Origin: JAHEZL01 sp046074525
GTDB lineage: Bacteria > Bacteroidota > Bacteroidia > Flavobacteriales_C > GCA-002722245
DNA length: 64,000 nt
Assembly: GCA_046074525.1 (NCBI GenBank)
Contig: JBJTOK010000010.1
Coordinates: 62,001-126,000 of the forward strand
Reading direction: 5' to 3'
A model generated the notes under the pieces. It ran no database searches, was not told the origin of the DNA, and worked only from the letters and a program-made list of their open reading frames with translations. The position numbers were made by a program, and so were the translations under genes. Shown in pieces: positions 50,591-59,722 of the stretch (position 1 is its first letter; the number at the start of each line of letters is the position of its first letter).

Positions 50591-51493
50591 ATGAAATATT
50601 GCTTCGCTTTTTTAAGTCTTATTATTTTGTCGACTTCGGCAAAAGCTCAAACTTATTCCCAATGGAAGAGACTTCGCTACGAAGTAACCTTTGGCCTTGG
50701 AATAGCTAATTTCCTTGGTGATTTGGGAGGTGCCAACAATATAGGAACAGATTATTTTGCCGACCTTGAAATCAACACCACCCGTCCCGCAGTAAACCTG
50801 GGGATGCGTTATAAACTTGATCCGCGACAGGCTGTTAAAGTTGACTTTACCTGGGGAATGATAGCGGGAGATGACAGGCTTACAGCCTGGCAAAACAGAA
50901 ATAACCGTTTACTGCAATTCCGCTCCCACATTCTGGAATTTGGTGCCCGTTATGAGTTTATGGCGATTAAAGAACGTGTAGGTCACCGTTACAGATTAAG
51001 AGGTATCAAGGGGCAGAAACATTTGGAGCTTTATCCATACGGGTTCATCGGAATCGCTGGATTTTATTTCAATCCGCAGGGCCTCAATCAGGACGGCACA
51101 TGGAGATCGCTCCGCACACTTCACACTGAAGGTCAAACTCTCATCTCCACCCGTAAAGAATACAGTCAGTTCCAGTTCGCCATCCCAATGGGTGTCGGTT
51201 TTAAATACGCTATCGATAAACAATGGCTGGTAGGTGTTGAATATGGAATGAGAAAAACTTTCACTGACTATATTGATGATGTAAGTACCACATACTTTGA
51301 CAACCAAACCATTAAGGCCGTGCACGGATCAACTGCTGCTTACCTCGCTGACCCTAATTTCGGCGCTAACATTGATTACGCAGCTGGTCAGCAACGTGGC
51401 GACCCCACCGACAAGGACGTTTATATGTTCTTTTTGATTTCCATCAATTACAAGCTTAAAACCGGAAGAAATAACCTTCCGAAATTCAACTAG
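50591..51493 (+). CDS. DUF6089 outer-membrane beta-barrel protein (first of two)
   Basis: A 300-residue exported protein. The signal peptide MKYCFAFLSLIILSTSAKAQ ends before Gln. A GTG at 50576 would add five residues and I reject it. The mature part is a predicted 8-12-strand barrel (VTFGLGIANFLGDLGG, ILEFGARYEFMAI, LYPYGFIGIAGFYFNPQ, IPMGVGFKYAID, VGVEYGMRKTFTDYIDDVST). It belongs to DUF6089, a Bacteroidota family nearly always located here next to uppS and bamA. Role unknown; the position suggests outer-membrane assembly. Confidence 0.87.
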   Translation: MKYCFAFLSLIILSTSAKAQTYSQWKRLRYEVTFGLGIANFLGDLGGANNIGTDYFADLEINTTRPAVNLGMRYKLDPRQAVKVDFTWGMIAGDDRLTAWQNRNNRLLQFRSHILEFGARYEFMAIKERVGHRYRLRGIKGQKHLELYPYGFIGIAGFYFNPQGLNQDGTWRSLRTLHTEGQTLISTRKEYSQFQFAIPMGVGFKYAIDKQWLVGVEYGMRKTFTDYIDDVSTTYFDNQTIKAVHGSTAAYLADPNFGANIDYAAGQQRGDPTDKDVYMFFLISINYKLKTGRNNLPKFN

Positions 51494-51540
51494 GCAATTT
51501 TATCCTGCTGATGTCGTTGTACGGGCATAGAATTCACGTT

Positions 51541-52371
51541 ATGCTCTATAATTGCAAGAAGATTTTGCTCTTTTTACTGATGGCTGTTCCCATCAAGAGT
51601 TACTCTTCTTTTACCATACGGCCCTATTCGGAAGTCGGTATTTTCGGCGGAGCTTCCTATTATCTTGGTGAATTAAACCACCAGCACTTCTCCCCCAAAA
51701 TAATGCAAAGCGCCGTTGGTGCTTTTTATCGCTACAATCTCAATGGACACTACGCACTGCGGTCCTTTATCAATTGTACCGAAGTAAAAGGGTATGATGC
51801 ATTTTCCGACAATGTTTTTGAGCAGCGGCGAGGGCTTTCCTTTGCCTCGGTAATCATAGAGGTAGGAACCGTGCTGGAATTCAATTTTTATGAATTTGCA
51901 CTTTACAAGGACGCTAAACGTAAAATCACCCCCTTCGTTTTCGGCGGACTCAATTACTTTTATTTTAATCCGCAGGCCAATTTAAACGGCGCATGGGTGG
52001 ATTTACAACCCCTGGGAACGGAGGGGCAGGGAACATCCGCCTTCCCCGACCGAAAAAAATATTTCCGACATCAGGTAGCCATCCCATTCGGACTGGGAAT
52101 TAAAGTAAAAATGAATCGCTTCGCACTTACTGCCGAATGGGGTATCCGTAAAACATTTACTGATTACATCGATGATGTGAGTACTACCTACGTCGATCCC
52201 ACCCTACTTTCCTCTTCAGCCGCCCAGCTGGCCAACCGCAGCAATATGTCGACGCAAGATCTTAAAGACAAGCAAAGGGGCAATAGTAAAAACACCGACT
52301 GGTACGTTTTCACGGGGCTCACCCTTTCTTTCAAACTGGGTAAAGAAGCCATCTGTAGAGATAGTAACTGA
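51541..52371 (+). CDS. DUF6089 outer-membrane beta-barrel protein (second of two)
   Basis: A ~276-residue paralog of the preceding gene. I choose the ATG at 51541, giving MLYNCKKILLFLLMAVPIKS, a signal peptide; a start at 51511 would add ten residues. It shares the barrel landmarks FGGASYYLGELNH, FVFGGLNYFYFNPQANL, VAIPFGLGIKVKMN and the hallmark KTFTDYIDDVSTTYVDP with the first copy. It ends in SFKLGKEAIC, an aromatic-poor final strand. The pair is conserved in position across many Bacteroidota, and the two copies have diverged strongly outside the barrel core. Confidence 0.85.
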   Translation: MLYNCKKILLFLLMAVPIKSYSSFTIRPYSEVGIFGGASYYLGELNHQHFSPKIMQSAVGAFYRYNLNGHYALRSFINCTEVKGYDAFSDNVFEQRRGLSFASVIIEVGTVLEFNFYEFALYKDAKRKITPFVFGGLNYFYFNPQANLNGAWVDLQPLGTEGQGTSAFPDRKKYFRHQVAIPFGLGIKVKMNRFALTAEWGIRKTFTDYIDDVSTTYVDPTLLSSSAAQLANRSNMSTQDLKDKQRGNSKNTDWYVFTGLTLSFKLGKEAICRDSN

Positions 52372-52455
52372 GCCTTACTGAACAAAGGGTTTTTAGTTTA
52401 AAAAAATATTGAAAAAAGAACTACATTTACACCGCTAAAAAAGCACTATTGACAG

Positions 52456-53199
52456 ATGTCATTACTGGAGAAAATAAACAAAAACACTGTCCCAAAGCAT
52501 GTGGCCATCATCATGGATGGTAACGGCAGATGGGCCAAGAAGAAAGGAATGATGAGGGTCTTCGGCCACCAAAATGGCGTGAAGGCCGTTCGTGCAGCAT
52601 TGGAAGCATCCGTAAAAAGTGGTGTCCAAAATCTTACCCTCTACGCCTTCTCCACCGAAAACTGGAACCGTCCGCAGGCTGAAATCAATGCTCTTATGGA
52701 ACTATTGGTGGATACTATCAATGGTGAAACCAAAACACTAAATGAAAACAGCATCCGTTTACACACCATCGGAAACATTCAATCATTGCCCGAAAAATGC
52801 CAGAATAAATTGCAGGAAGCCATCAACAATACTAAGCATAACACTAAACTCAATCTTATACTGGCATTGAGTTACAGCTCCAAATGGGAGATCACCAACG
52901 CTGTTAAAAACATGTGTGCCGATGTAGCATCCGGCAAATTGAAGCAAAACGAAATTGAGGAGAAAACCATCAGTGCTTATCTCAACACAGCTCCTTTCCC
53001 TGATCCTGAACTTATGATACGTACCAGTGGTGAATACAGGATAAGCAACTTCCTGTTATGGCAGTTAGCCTATTCTGAGCTATATTTTACCGACACATTA
53101 TGGCCCGATTTCAGAGAAGATGATTTCTTTAAGGCCCTGATCGATTTCCAGCAAAGAGAACGAAGATTCGGAATGACAAGCGAGCAAATCACAGCATAA
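52456..53199 (+). CDS. uppS: Isoprenyl transferase (undecaprenyl diphosphate synthase)
   Basis: A 247-residue cis-prenyltransferase building undecaprenyl-PP, the lipid carrier for peptidoglycan and surface glycans. Residues 16-31 include HVAIIMDGNGRWAKKKG with the catalytic Asp. Later blocks are LTLYAFSTENWNRP and, at the C-terminus, DPELMIRTSGEYRISNFLLW and YSELYFTDTLWPDF. Length is standard. It precedes bamA by 3 bp, so they are co-transcribed, as in most Bacteroidota. Confidence 0.97.
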   Translation: MSLLEKINKNTVPKHVAIIMDGNGRWAKKKGMMRVFGHQNGVKAVRAALEASVKSGVQNLTLYAFSTENWNRPQAEINALMELLVDTINGETKTLNENSIRLHTIGNIQSLPEKCQNKLQEAINNTKHNTKLNLILALSYSSKWEITNAVKNMCADVASGKLKQNEIEEKTISAYLNTAPFPDPELMIRTSGEYRISNFLLWQLAYSELYFTDTLWPDFREDDFFKALIDFQQRERRFGMTSEQITA

Positions 53200-53202
53200 A
53201 AA

Positions 53203-55656
53203 ATGAAGTACTTACTCTCCATCACACTTTTACTGGTTTTCTCGCTCAGCGCGTTTTCACAGATCAATCAATCCACAAGCATTCAGCAAGAGTATATCAT
53301 CGACAATATTGATGTTTCAGGCGAAAGCACCCTTCCTAAAGCCAGCATCGTGGCATGGTCGGGATTGTATGTAGGCGGTGTCTTTAAATGGCCGGGTGAC
53401 CAGGCAGCCAGCGCCATCAAGAAATTGTGGGAAATCGGCTACTTCGAAGATGTGGAAATCCTTTACACCAATATTGATGGTAACAGAATCAACCTGCTTA
53501 TCGTGGTAAAGGAAAGACCCCGCCTTGGCACTTACGTATTTTCAGGAGTAGGCAAAACAGATAAAAAAGACCTGCGTGAAAAAATCAATTTGCAAAAAGA
53601 CAAACCTGTCACCGATAACCTTTTGCTGAATACCAAAAACCTCATCATTAAACATTATGCTGAAAAAGGAAGAGCCAATGCCAAGGTCGAGATCAAACAA
53701 AGCATCGATTCTGCCAAAGCCAATGTGGTTAACCTTACGATCATTGTCGACAAAGGGGAAAAAGTAAAAATCCAGGATATCAATTTCCACGGAAACCTTG
53801 CCCTCAGCGATGCCAAACTGCGCAGCACTATGAAGGAAACCAAGCGTTACAGATGGTGGAATGTATTCAAAGACGGTACTTTTTCAGAAACCGACTACCA
53901 CACTGAGCTTGCTGAAATCATTAACAAATACAACACTAAAGGCTTCAGAGATGCACGCATCGTGGCCGATACCGTGAAGAAATTCAATGAAAAAAGACTT
54001 ATCATCGACGTTCATATCGAAGAAGGCAAGAAATTTTATTTCCGCAACATCACCTGGACAGGGAACAGTAAATACACTACCGAAGAACTCAATCGCATAT
54101 TGAGCATCAAGAAGGGCGATGTATACAACATGCAAAACCTGAATGCCAAACTTACAATGGATCCTAACGGACAAGATATCAGCTCACTCTATCTCGATGA
54201 TGGTTACCTCTTCTTTAATATACAGCCAAAGGAAGTTAAAATTGAAAATGACTCTGTAGATGTTGAACTCCGTATTTACGAAGGAAAGCAGGCTCGTATC
54301 AATAAAGTAACACTAATTGGAAATACAAAAACCAGTGATTTCGTGGTGATGCGTGAGATTCGCACCAAACCAGGACAGCTCTTCCGCCGATCAGATATCA
54401 TCCGTTCACAAAGAGAACTTTCACAATTGAAATACTTCAACGCTCAAAAAATGTCGGTGAATCCTAAGCCAAATCCGGCCGACGGAACAGTTGATATTGA
54501 ATATATTGTAGAAGAACAACCTTCCGACCAGGTGGAGCTCTCAGCTGGTTATGGTGCTAATCGACTTATTGGTACACTAGGTTTGTCTTTCAATAATTTT
54601 TCCACCAAGAGGTTCAGTGATCCAAAATCATGGTCGCCACTGCCTTCCGGTGATGGTCAAACACTAAGTATCCGTGCGCAATCTACAGGAACTTATTACA
54701 GCGGCGTTAATCTCTCCTTCATCGAACCATGGCTGGGTGGTAAAAAACCAAATTCACTGAGTGTTTCAGGATCATGGACAAAGTATAGCAGCACCAATTC
54801 CGACAATGGTTTGCCGGGGCACATGCAGGTAGCTACTGCGGCGATTGGTTTCGGACAAAGACTGAAAAAGCCGGATGACTTCTTCACTTTGCAAACCTCT
54901 CTGACTTACCAACTCTATAACATTGATAATTTCTCTGGCTTTGGCAGTCTGGCCAACGGTTTATCGAATAGCCTTTTCATAAAATTCGTCCTCTCCAGAA
55001 ACTCCGTGGATCAGCCCATTTATCCGCGAAGCGGATCAAACATCACCCTCACTGTACAAGGTACGCCACCATGGAATGCCATCATTACTAACTTTTTACC
55101 TGATATAGATCCTGCGAAATTCAACTGGATTGAATACAACAAGGTTAAAGTTCAGGCTGAATGGTACAATAAGATTGTGGACAATTTAGTGCTCTACACT
55201 AAAATGAATTTCGGTATTCTCGGCAGATATGACCAGAATCTTGATTATTCTCCATTTGAGCGTTTTTACCTAGGAGGAAGCGGACTAGCCAACTTCAACG
55301 TCGATGGTCGTGAAATCATTTCCCTTAGAGGATCAACAGGTACCTATAACCAGGAAAACATCACACCTGTCAACGGAGGTGTGGCCGCCGTAAAATATAC
55401 CATGGAACTGCGCTACCCAATTTCCTTGAATCCTAGTGCCACTATTTTCGGACTCGCCTTTGCGGAAGGCGGAAGGGCATGGAGCAATGTATCCATGATG
55501 AGTCCTTTTGAAAGCCGCAAAGCTGCAGGGGTGGGTGTAAGAATTTTTATGCCGATGTTCGGCTTACTGGGACTGGATATGGGATATGGCTTTGATGCAA
55601 TTAAACCGGGCTGGCAAACTACCTTCATGATTGGCGGTAACTTCAGCGGTTGGTAA
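53203..55656 (+). CDS. bamA: Outer-membrane protein assembly factor BamA
   Basis: An 817-residue Omp85 protein inserting beta-barrels into the outer membrane. The signal peptide MKYLLSITLLLVFSLSAFSQ ends at or before Gln. Five POTRA domains occupy about residues 27-430 (e.g. EYIIDNIDVSGESTLPKASI, KVKIQDINFHGNLALSDAKL, FRNITWTGNSKYTTEELNRI, RINKVTLIGNTKTSDFVVMR). The barrel (residues ~445-817) shows FERFYLGGSGLANFNVDGRE at the loop-6 position. Usual Bacteroidota BamA length is ~800-900. Transcribed from upstream with uppS; two skp/ompH genes follow. Confidence 0.96.
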   Translation: MKYLLSITLLLVFSLSAFSQINQSTSIQQEYIIDNIDVSGESTLPKASIVAWSGLYVGGVFKWPGDQAASAIKKLWEIGYFEDVEILYTNIDGNRINLLIVVKERPRLGTYVFSGVGKTDKKDLREKINLQKDKPVTDNLLLNTKNLIIKHYAEKGRANAKVEIKQSIDSAKANVVNLTIIVDKGEKVKIQDINFHGNLALSDAKLRSTMKETKRYRWWNVFKDGTFSETDYHTELAEIINKYNTKGFRDARIVADTVKKFNEKRLIIDVHIEEGKKFYFRNITWTGNSKYTTEELNRILSIKKGDVYNMQNLNAKLTMDPNGQDISSLYLDDGYLFFNIQPKEVKIENDSVDVELRIYEGKQARINKVTLIGNTKTSDFVVMREIRTKPGQLFRRSDIIRSQRELSQLKYFNAQKMSVNPKPNPADGTVDIEYIVEEQPSDQVELSAGYGANRLIGTLGLSFNNFSTKRFSDPKSWSPLPSGDGQTLSIRAQSTGTYYSGVNLSFIEPWLGGKKPNSLSVSGSWTKYSSTNSDNGLPGHMQVATAAIGFGQRLKKPDDFFTLQTSLTYQLYNIDNFSGFGSLANGLSNSLFIKFVLSRNSVDQPIYPRSGSNITLTVQGTPPWNAIITNFLPDIDPAKFNWIEYNKVKVQAEWYNKIVDNLVLYTKMNFGILGRYDQNLDYSPFERFYLGGSGLANFNVDGREIISLRGSTGTYNQENITPVNGGVAAVKYTMELRYPISLNPSATIFGLAFAEGGRAWSNVSMMSPFESRKAAGVGVRIFMPMFGLLGLDMGYGFDAIKPGWQTTFMIGGNFSGW

Positions 55657-55717
55657 TTTGGACCAAGCTTTGTAGTGATGCATTGAAATGTTTACCTTCA
55701 CCGCACTTTTAAATTAA

Positions 55718-56221
55718 ATGAGAATACTGATCTTCATATCTTTCCTTTTCTTCAGCATTACATTGAATGCGCAGAAAGTAGGCTGCGTGGACACAAAGTA
55801 TATTCTCGATCATATTCCTGAATACAAATCTGCACAAAGTAAACTCGAACAATTATCGGCCGAATGGCAGAAGGAAATTGAAGCCAAAAAAGCTTCAATA
55901 GAACAGATGTATAAAAACTACCAGGCCGATAAAATTCTTCTTTCTCAGGAGATGCGCCTGAAAAAAGAACAGGAAATTGAAAAGGCCGAAAAAGAACTAG
56001 AAGAACTCCAGGAAAAATATTTTGGTATCGATGGCGAACTGGTGAGGGAAAGAGAAAAATTGGTAAAACCCATACAGGATAAAGTCTTCTCAGCCATCAA
56101 ACAGCTGGCTGAAGCCAAAGGTTATACACTCATTATAGATAAAGCTGGCAGCACTTCGGTTTTGTATATCAGCTCGAAAAACGAACACAGTAACGATATT
56201 TTAAAACAACTCGGATATTAA
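55718..56221 (+). CDS. Periplasmic chaperone, OmpH/Skp family (first copy)
   Basis: A 167-residue exported protein. The signal peptide MRILIFISFLFFSITLNAQ is cleaved before Gln or Lys. A short beta strand (KVGCVDTKYILDHIPEYKSA) is followed by ~85 residues of Lys/Glu-rich coiled coil (tentacles) and a C-terminal strand returning to the core (YTLIIDKAGSTSVLYIS). This is the Skp fold, in which a trimer cages unfolded outer-membrane proteins. Its position just after bamA supports that role. Bacteroidota usually carry two copies here. Confidence 0.93.
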   Translation: MRILIFISFLFFSITLNAQKVGCVDTKYILDHIPEYKSAQSKLEQLSAEWQKEIEAKKASIEQMYKNYQADKILLSQEMRLKKEQEIEKAEKELEELQEKYFGIDGELVREREKLVKPIQDKVFSAIKQLAEAKGYTLIIDKAGSTSVLYISSKNEHSNDILKQLGY

Positions 56222-56238
56222 TATTAATCTTAACTAAA

Positions 56239-56790
56239 ATGAAAGCTCCTAAAATTCTCCTTACCCTAGCCATCGCTCTTTTTTGCAACATATCTTCTTT
56301 TGCTCAGCAAAAAATCGGACACGTTAATTCTACCGATATTGTAATGGCAATGCCAGAAAGGGATTCGATTAAAGTTCAACTGGAGCAACTACTTACTTTT
56401 TTCCAGACTGAACTTACCTCAAAAGAAGCTGAATACTCTTCAACTTTGAAAAAATACAAGGAAGACATCGCAAAAGGCGGGATGTCTCAAATGCTGAAAG
56501 ATGCTACCGAAGCTAAATTGATGAGCTTGCAGGAAGAAATCAATAACATCCAGCAAAATGCACAAACGCAGCTGCAGGAGCAAGAACAAAAAATGCTGGA
56601 ACCACTTCAGAAAAAAGTAAATGATGCTATTGCAAAAGTGGCCAAAGCCAACAAATTCGCTTATATCATCGACATCAGCTCAGGCGTAGCCCTTTACTAT
56701 GATGGTGGCATTGATGTAACCGGCATGGTGAAAAAGGAAATGGGCATTGTTGTAGAAGCCCCTGCTGCAGGCACCGGAAAAACAAAATAG
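56239..56790 (+). CDS. Periplasmic chaperone, OmpH/Skp family (second copy)
   Basis: A 183-residue exported protein, 17 bp after the first copy. The signal peptide MKAPKILLTLAIALFCNISS...FAQ is cleaved before Gln. The core strand KIGHVNSTDIVMAMPERDS, then a ~90-residue coiled coil rich in Lys, Glu and Gln (NNIQQNAQTQLQEQEQKML), and a closing strand (FAYIIDISSGVALYYDGG) match Skp/OmpH. It differs from copy one in the coil and has a Pro/Ala/Gly tail. It may form separate or mixed trimers; which applies cannot be decided here. Confidence 0.93.
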   Translation: MKAPKILLTLAIALFCNISSFAQQKIGHVNSTDIVMAMPERDSIKVQLEQLLTFFQTELTSKEAEYSSTLKKYKEDIAKGGMSQMLKDATEAKLMSLQEEINNIQQNAQTQLQEQEQKMLEPLQKKVNDAIAKVAKANKFAYIIDISSGVALYYDGGIDVTGMVKKEMGIVVEAPAAGTGKTK

Positions 56791-56817
56791 TATTTCCCGC
56801 AATTGCCGAAATGAATT

Positions 56818-57633
56818 ATGGCAACATCCAATCAACCCATAGGAATTTTTGATTCAGGTATTGGAGGACTTACTGTGGCCAACGCCATCAGTAAGTTATT
56901 GCCAAACGAAAAAATCATTTATTTCGGAGATACAGCTCACGTTCCTTACGGAGATAAATCAGTGAGCAATATTCAGTTTTATTCGCAGAACATTGCTGAT
57001 TTCCTTTTGGAAAAGAATTGCAAGATCATTGTGATTGCCTGTAATACAGCCTCTGCCGCAGCGCGAAAAACAACGGCGGAGCATGTCAAAAACACTCCGG
57101 TACTGAATGTAATCGATCCGGTGGTGGAACATGTAGCTTCCTATTTTTCAAAATCTACCATCGGACTCATAGGCACCAAGGGCACGATCAACTCCCGGGT
57201 TTATCCGAAAGCTATCAAAAAAGCCAACAAAAGTATTGAAACACATTCTCTCGCCACTCCCCTCCTGGCCCCGATGATAGAAGAAGGTTTCTTCAACAAC
57301 AACATTAGTAAAACCATTATCTCTGCTTATCTAGATAAAAGTGCTTTAAAGGGCATCGACGCACTGATTTTAGGCTGCACCCACTATCCGCTCATCCAGA
57401 AGGAAATTGAAGCAGTGTACAAAAAGAAAAAGGAGAAAATTAAAATTCTCAACAGCGCCGATATCGTTGCTAATTCAGTAAAAGATGCACTGAAAAACCA
57501 AAAGCTTCTTTCCAAAAAAGATAATCCGAAACATGAGTTTTATGTTTCGGATTATACCGCATCCTTTGAAGAATCCACTAAGATTTTCTTTGGCGCTAAA
57601 GTGAAGCTGAAGGAAGTGAATTTGTGGAAGTAA
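56818..57633 (+). CDS. murI: Glutamate racemase
   Basis: A 271-residue cofactor-independent racemase supplying D-glutamate for peptidoglycan. The N-terminus is PIGIFDSGIGGLTVANAI. The two catalytic cysteines are in IVIACNTASAAAR and ILGCTHYPLI. DTAHVPYGDKS is the substrate loop. Length and start fit the family. It closes the bamA cluster; downstream lies a convergent gene and a dispersed repeat. Confidence 0.96.
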   Translation: MATSNQPIGIFDSGIGGLTVANAISKLLPNEKIIYFGDTAHVPYGDKSVSNIQFYSQNIADFLLEKNCKIIVIACNTASAAARKTTAEHVKNTPVLNVIDPVVEHVASYFSKSTIGLIGTKGTINSRVYPKAIKKANKSIETHSLATPLLAPMIEEGFFNNNISKTIISAYLDKSALKGIDALILGCTHYPLIQKEIEAVYKKKKEKIKILNSADIVANSVKDALKNQKLLSKKDNPKHEFYVSDYTASFEESTKIFFGAKVKLKEVNLWK

Positions 57634-57651
57634 AAATTCCTATTAATTGCA

Positions 57652-57743
57652 AATAGCCTGGGATTGCTTCGGATTTTGGGACAATAAATTTCTTCGCAAT
57701 GACAACTGTGCCTGTATCCTATTTTCAACAAGGAAAAAGTAAA
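57652..57743. repeat. Dispersed repeat family B (copy 1) with degenerate terminator
   Basis: Between convergent murI and the carbonic-anhydrase gene. GGGATTGCTTC (57660-57670) and TTCGCAATGAC (57693-57703) frame a short palindromic unit (ATTGC/GCAAT) that recurs at 63624-63665. The motif CAAGGAAAAAGTAAA (57729-57743) next to the convergent stop is also shared with the copy near 63.8 kb; there it forms a full hairpin, here the left arm has decayed. Confidence 0.65.
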
Positions 57744-57748
57744 CGAAC

Positions 57749-58261
57749 TTACTTAAACCACCCCGAATATTTCACATAATTATTCGCAATGCGATTGATC
57801 TCGCCTTCCTGTAACTTCTGATCCACGTTCTTAATGAATTTAGCGGGAACACCGGCGAAGATAGAACCCGGCTCAACAATAGTTCCCTGTGTTAAAACAG
57901 CACCGGCGGCAATGATTGAATTTTCTCCTATCAAACAATTGTCCATAATGATGGCGCCCATACCAATGAGCACATTGTCTTTTACAGTACAACCATGAAC
58001 AATGGCGTGATGACCTATAGATACATTGTTGCCGATATTGGTAGGACATTTCTGGTAAGTAGCATGAATACAGGCGCCATCCTGAACATTTACTTTATTT
58101 CCCATTTTGATGTAATGCACATCACCGCGCACCACAGCGTTAAACCAAAAACTACATTGGTCACCGCATACCACATCACCAACAATGGTGGCATTTTCAG
58201 CGATATAACAATCATTTCCAAACTGGGGAACTTTTCCTTCTACTGCTTTAATCAGGGCCAT
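57749..58261 (-). CDS. Gamma-carbonic-anhydrase-family hexapeptide protein
   Basis: A 170-residue left-handed beta-helix trimer of the gamma-carbonic anhydrase (YrdA/PaaY) family. Zinc-ligand histidines are in VVRGDVHYI and SIGHHAIVHGC, in the usual spacing. Hexapeptide repeats (NATIVGDVVCGDQCSF, NVLIGMGAIIMDN) run through it. I use the ATG at 58261; upstream codons to 58309 run into the T9SS gene. It lies 2 bp after the T9SS gene stop on the same strand. Carbonic anhydrase activity is likely but not certain, since many members are inactive or acyltransferase-like. Confidence 0.88.
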   Translation of the reverse strand: MALIKAVEGKVPQFGNDCYIAENATIVGDVVCGDQCSFWFNAVVRGDVHYIKMGNKVNVQDGACIHATYQKCPTNIGNNVSIGHHAIVHGCTVKDNVLIGMGAIIMDNCLIGENSIIAAGAVLTQGTIVEPGSIFAGVPAKFIKNVDQKLQEGEINRIANNYVKYSGWFK

Positions 58262-58263
58262 AT

Positions 58264-59655
58264 TTACAATTTTACTATTCGTGTTACGATTTTCGTTGTG
58301 TCCTTCCACAACACAACAATATAGGTTGCTGCTGCGAGATGCGATAAATCCAGAAACACCGTTTGCTGCGTGAAATTACTGAAAGCTTCTATTTCCTTGC
58401 CTTGAATATCATAAATAAATACAGAAATCTGATCGGGAGACGAACCTGTATTCAAATACACACCATCTGTGAAAAGCGTTGGAGCCAGCGTATAATCAAA
58501 CAATTCAGGCGGCACATCTTCCGTCGTTGAAATATCAGGAACGGTACAGGTTATCACCTGATCACCGTCTACACGCACCAGGACAGCAAAATCTTTTTGC
58601 AGGAACTTTCCTCCCTCCGTAATGCTGAAACGATGAACAAAAACATAAGGAGCCGTTCGACCATCCGCAGGCAGGGTAGTCCAGGTGATGGTATCACTTA
58701 CGGAAGAAGCGGTAATCAAGGGATGATTGCTTACTGTGGCGCCGGTGTTGTTCCAGGTGGAATAGGAAATAGTATGCGTTCCTACAAGGGAAATACTGCT
58801 TCCATACTCCAGCTCATCTGAAGGGGTGATCGTTTTCTCATAGCTACCATTAGCATTCACTGTGAATTGAGGATCGATAGAAAAAGAAGGCGCAGTGGTA
58901 AACTCCGTGGACACCTCTACCAAAAAATCTATGTTGCTTACACCAATCTTTTTACTCTTACGGAATTCATTCACCGTAACTGAAAAAGCATAACTTCCCT
59001 TCACAGGATTGCTCCATTTGAAAATGCCGGTGAGCGGATCAATCGTTACTGATGACGGCACAAAATAACCTTCCACGGTGAGACCGTTCACACCTTTGCA
59101 GTCGGTAATTTCGTAGCTCAAACTGTCGCCGTCGGGATCAAAGAGCCCAAAAGCAGTAGTATACTCCACGCCCTGACAAGCATAAAACAAAGGATCCATC
59201 TGGTATTCGGCCCCATTGTTCACACATACTGAAGGATCGGAATAAACAGGCAAGACAGATGAAATGAATAATTTCTTTATAGCCGATTTTCCTTCGTTGA
59301 TATTGAGAATTCCAGTATGGCGAAAGGGCTCGGAGATATACACCTGATAGTTTCCTTCTTTGGAGTAAGTATATTGCCCCTTGTAAATACTCTTCAGAAT
59401 ATCAGCGTTGACAAAAGTTCCTGTGCCATTACTCCGCGACAACACCACCGTTTTTCCATCGCCGCAAAAGAGCGTCAGCAAGTCCTTATCACTTTGCGGA
59501 TGATCGGTCGCTGTGTAGGTAATCACAGTGTACTCGTAAGAAAATCCGCCCAGCGATTTATAGGAAATACTGGCCCCTAAATAATGATCGGCCTTTAAAG
59601 AAAGACTGCATACAAAGAGGCAAAGGGCAAGAAGATATTTCAATTTTAAGGGCAT
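58264..59655 (-). CDS. Secreted T9SS type A cargo protein
   Basis: A ~463-residue secreted protein. The true start is the ATG at 59655, giving the signal peptide MPLKLKYLLALCLFVCSLSL...; upstream codons to 59832 run antisense through the ArsC-like gene. The mature protein opens ADHYLGASISYKSLGGFSYE. The middle has FDPDGDSLSYEITDC and ITDPLTGIFKW-like text, typical of PKD/cadherin-like Ig folds. The end (VFIYDIQGKEIEAF, DLSHLAAATYIVVLW) is a T9SS type A sorting domain. The opening resembles that of gliding/adhesion proteins with a YLGADISYK-like motif common in Bacteroidota. Function: probable surface or secreted structural protein. Confidence 0.85.
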   Translation of the reverse strand: MPLKLKYLLALCLFVCSLSLKADHYLGASISYKSLGGFSYEYTVITYTATDHPQSDKDLLTLFCGDGKTVVLSRSNGTGTFVNADILKSIYKGQYTYSKEGNYQVYISEPFRHTGILNINEGKSAIKKLFISSVLPVYSDPSVCVNNGAEYQMDPLFYACQGVEYTTAFGLFDPDGDSLSYEITDCKGVNGLTVEGYFVPSSVTIDPLTGIFKWSNPVKGSYAFSVTVNEFRKSKKIGVSNIDFLVEVSTEFTTAPSFSIDPQFTVNANGSYEKTITPSDELEYGSSISLVGTHTISYSTWNNTGATVSNHPLITASSVSDTITWTTLPADGRTAPYVFVHRFSITEGGKFLQKDFAVLVRVDGDQVITCTVPDISTTEDVPPELFDYTLAPTLFTDGVYLNTGSSPDQISVFIYDIQGKEIEAFSNFTQQTVFLDLSHLAAATYIVVLWKDTTKIVTRIVKL

Positions 59656-59686
59656 CAAGATGAAAATGTAAAACAGACTAAAATTA

Positions 59687-59719
59687 TTGTATTTATCCTG
59701 AATAAAATACCTAAACTTG
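59687..59719 (+). promoter_or_regulatory. Promoter of the ArsC-like gene
   Basis: TTG at 59687-59689, a 22-bp gap, then TAAACTTG (59712-59719; 7 of 8 to TAnnTTTG), followed after 3 nt by the ATG at 59723. This would give a near-leaderless mRNA. Confidence 0.4.
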
Positions 59720-59722
59720 AGT

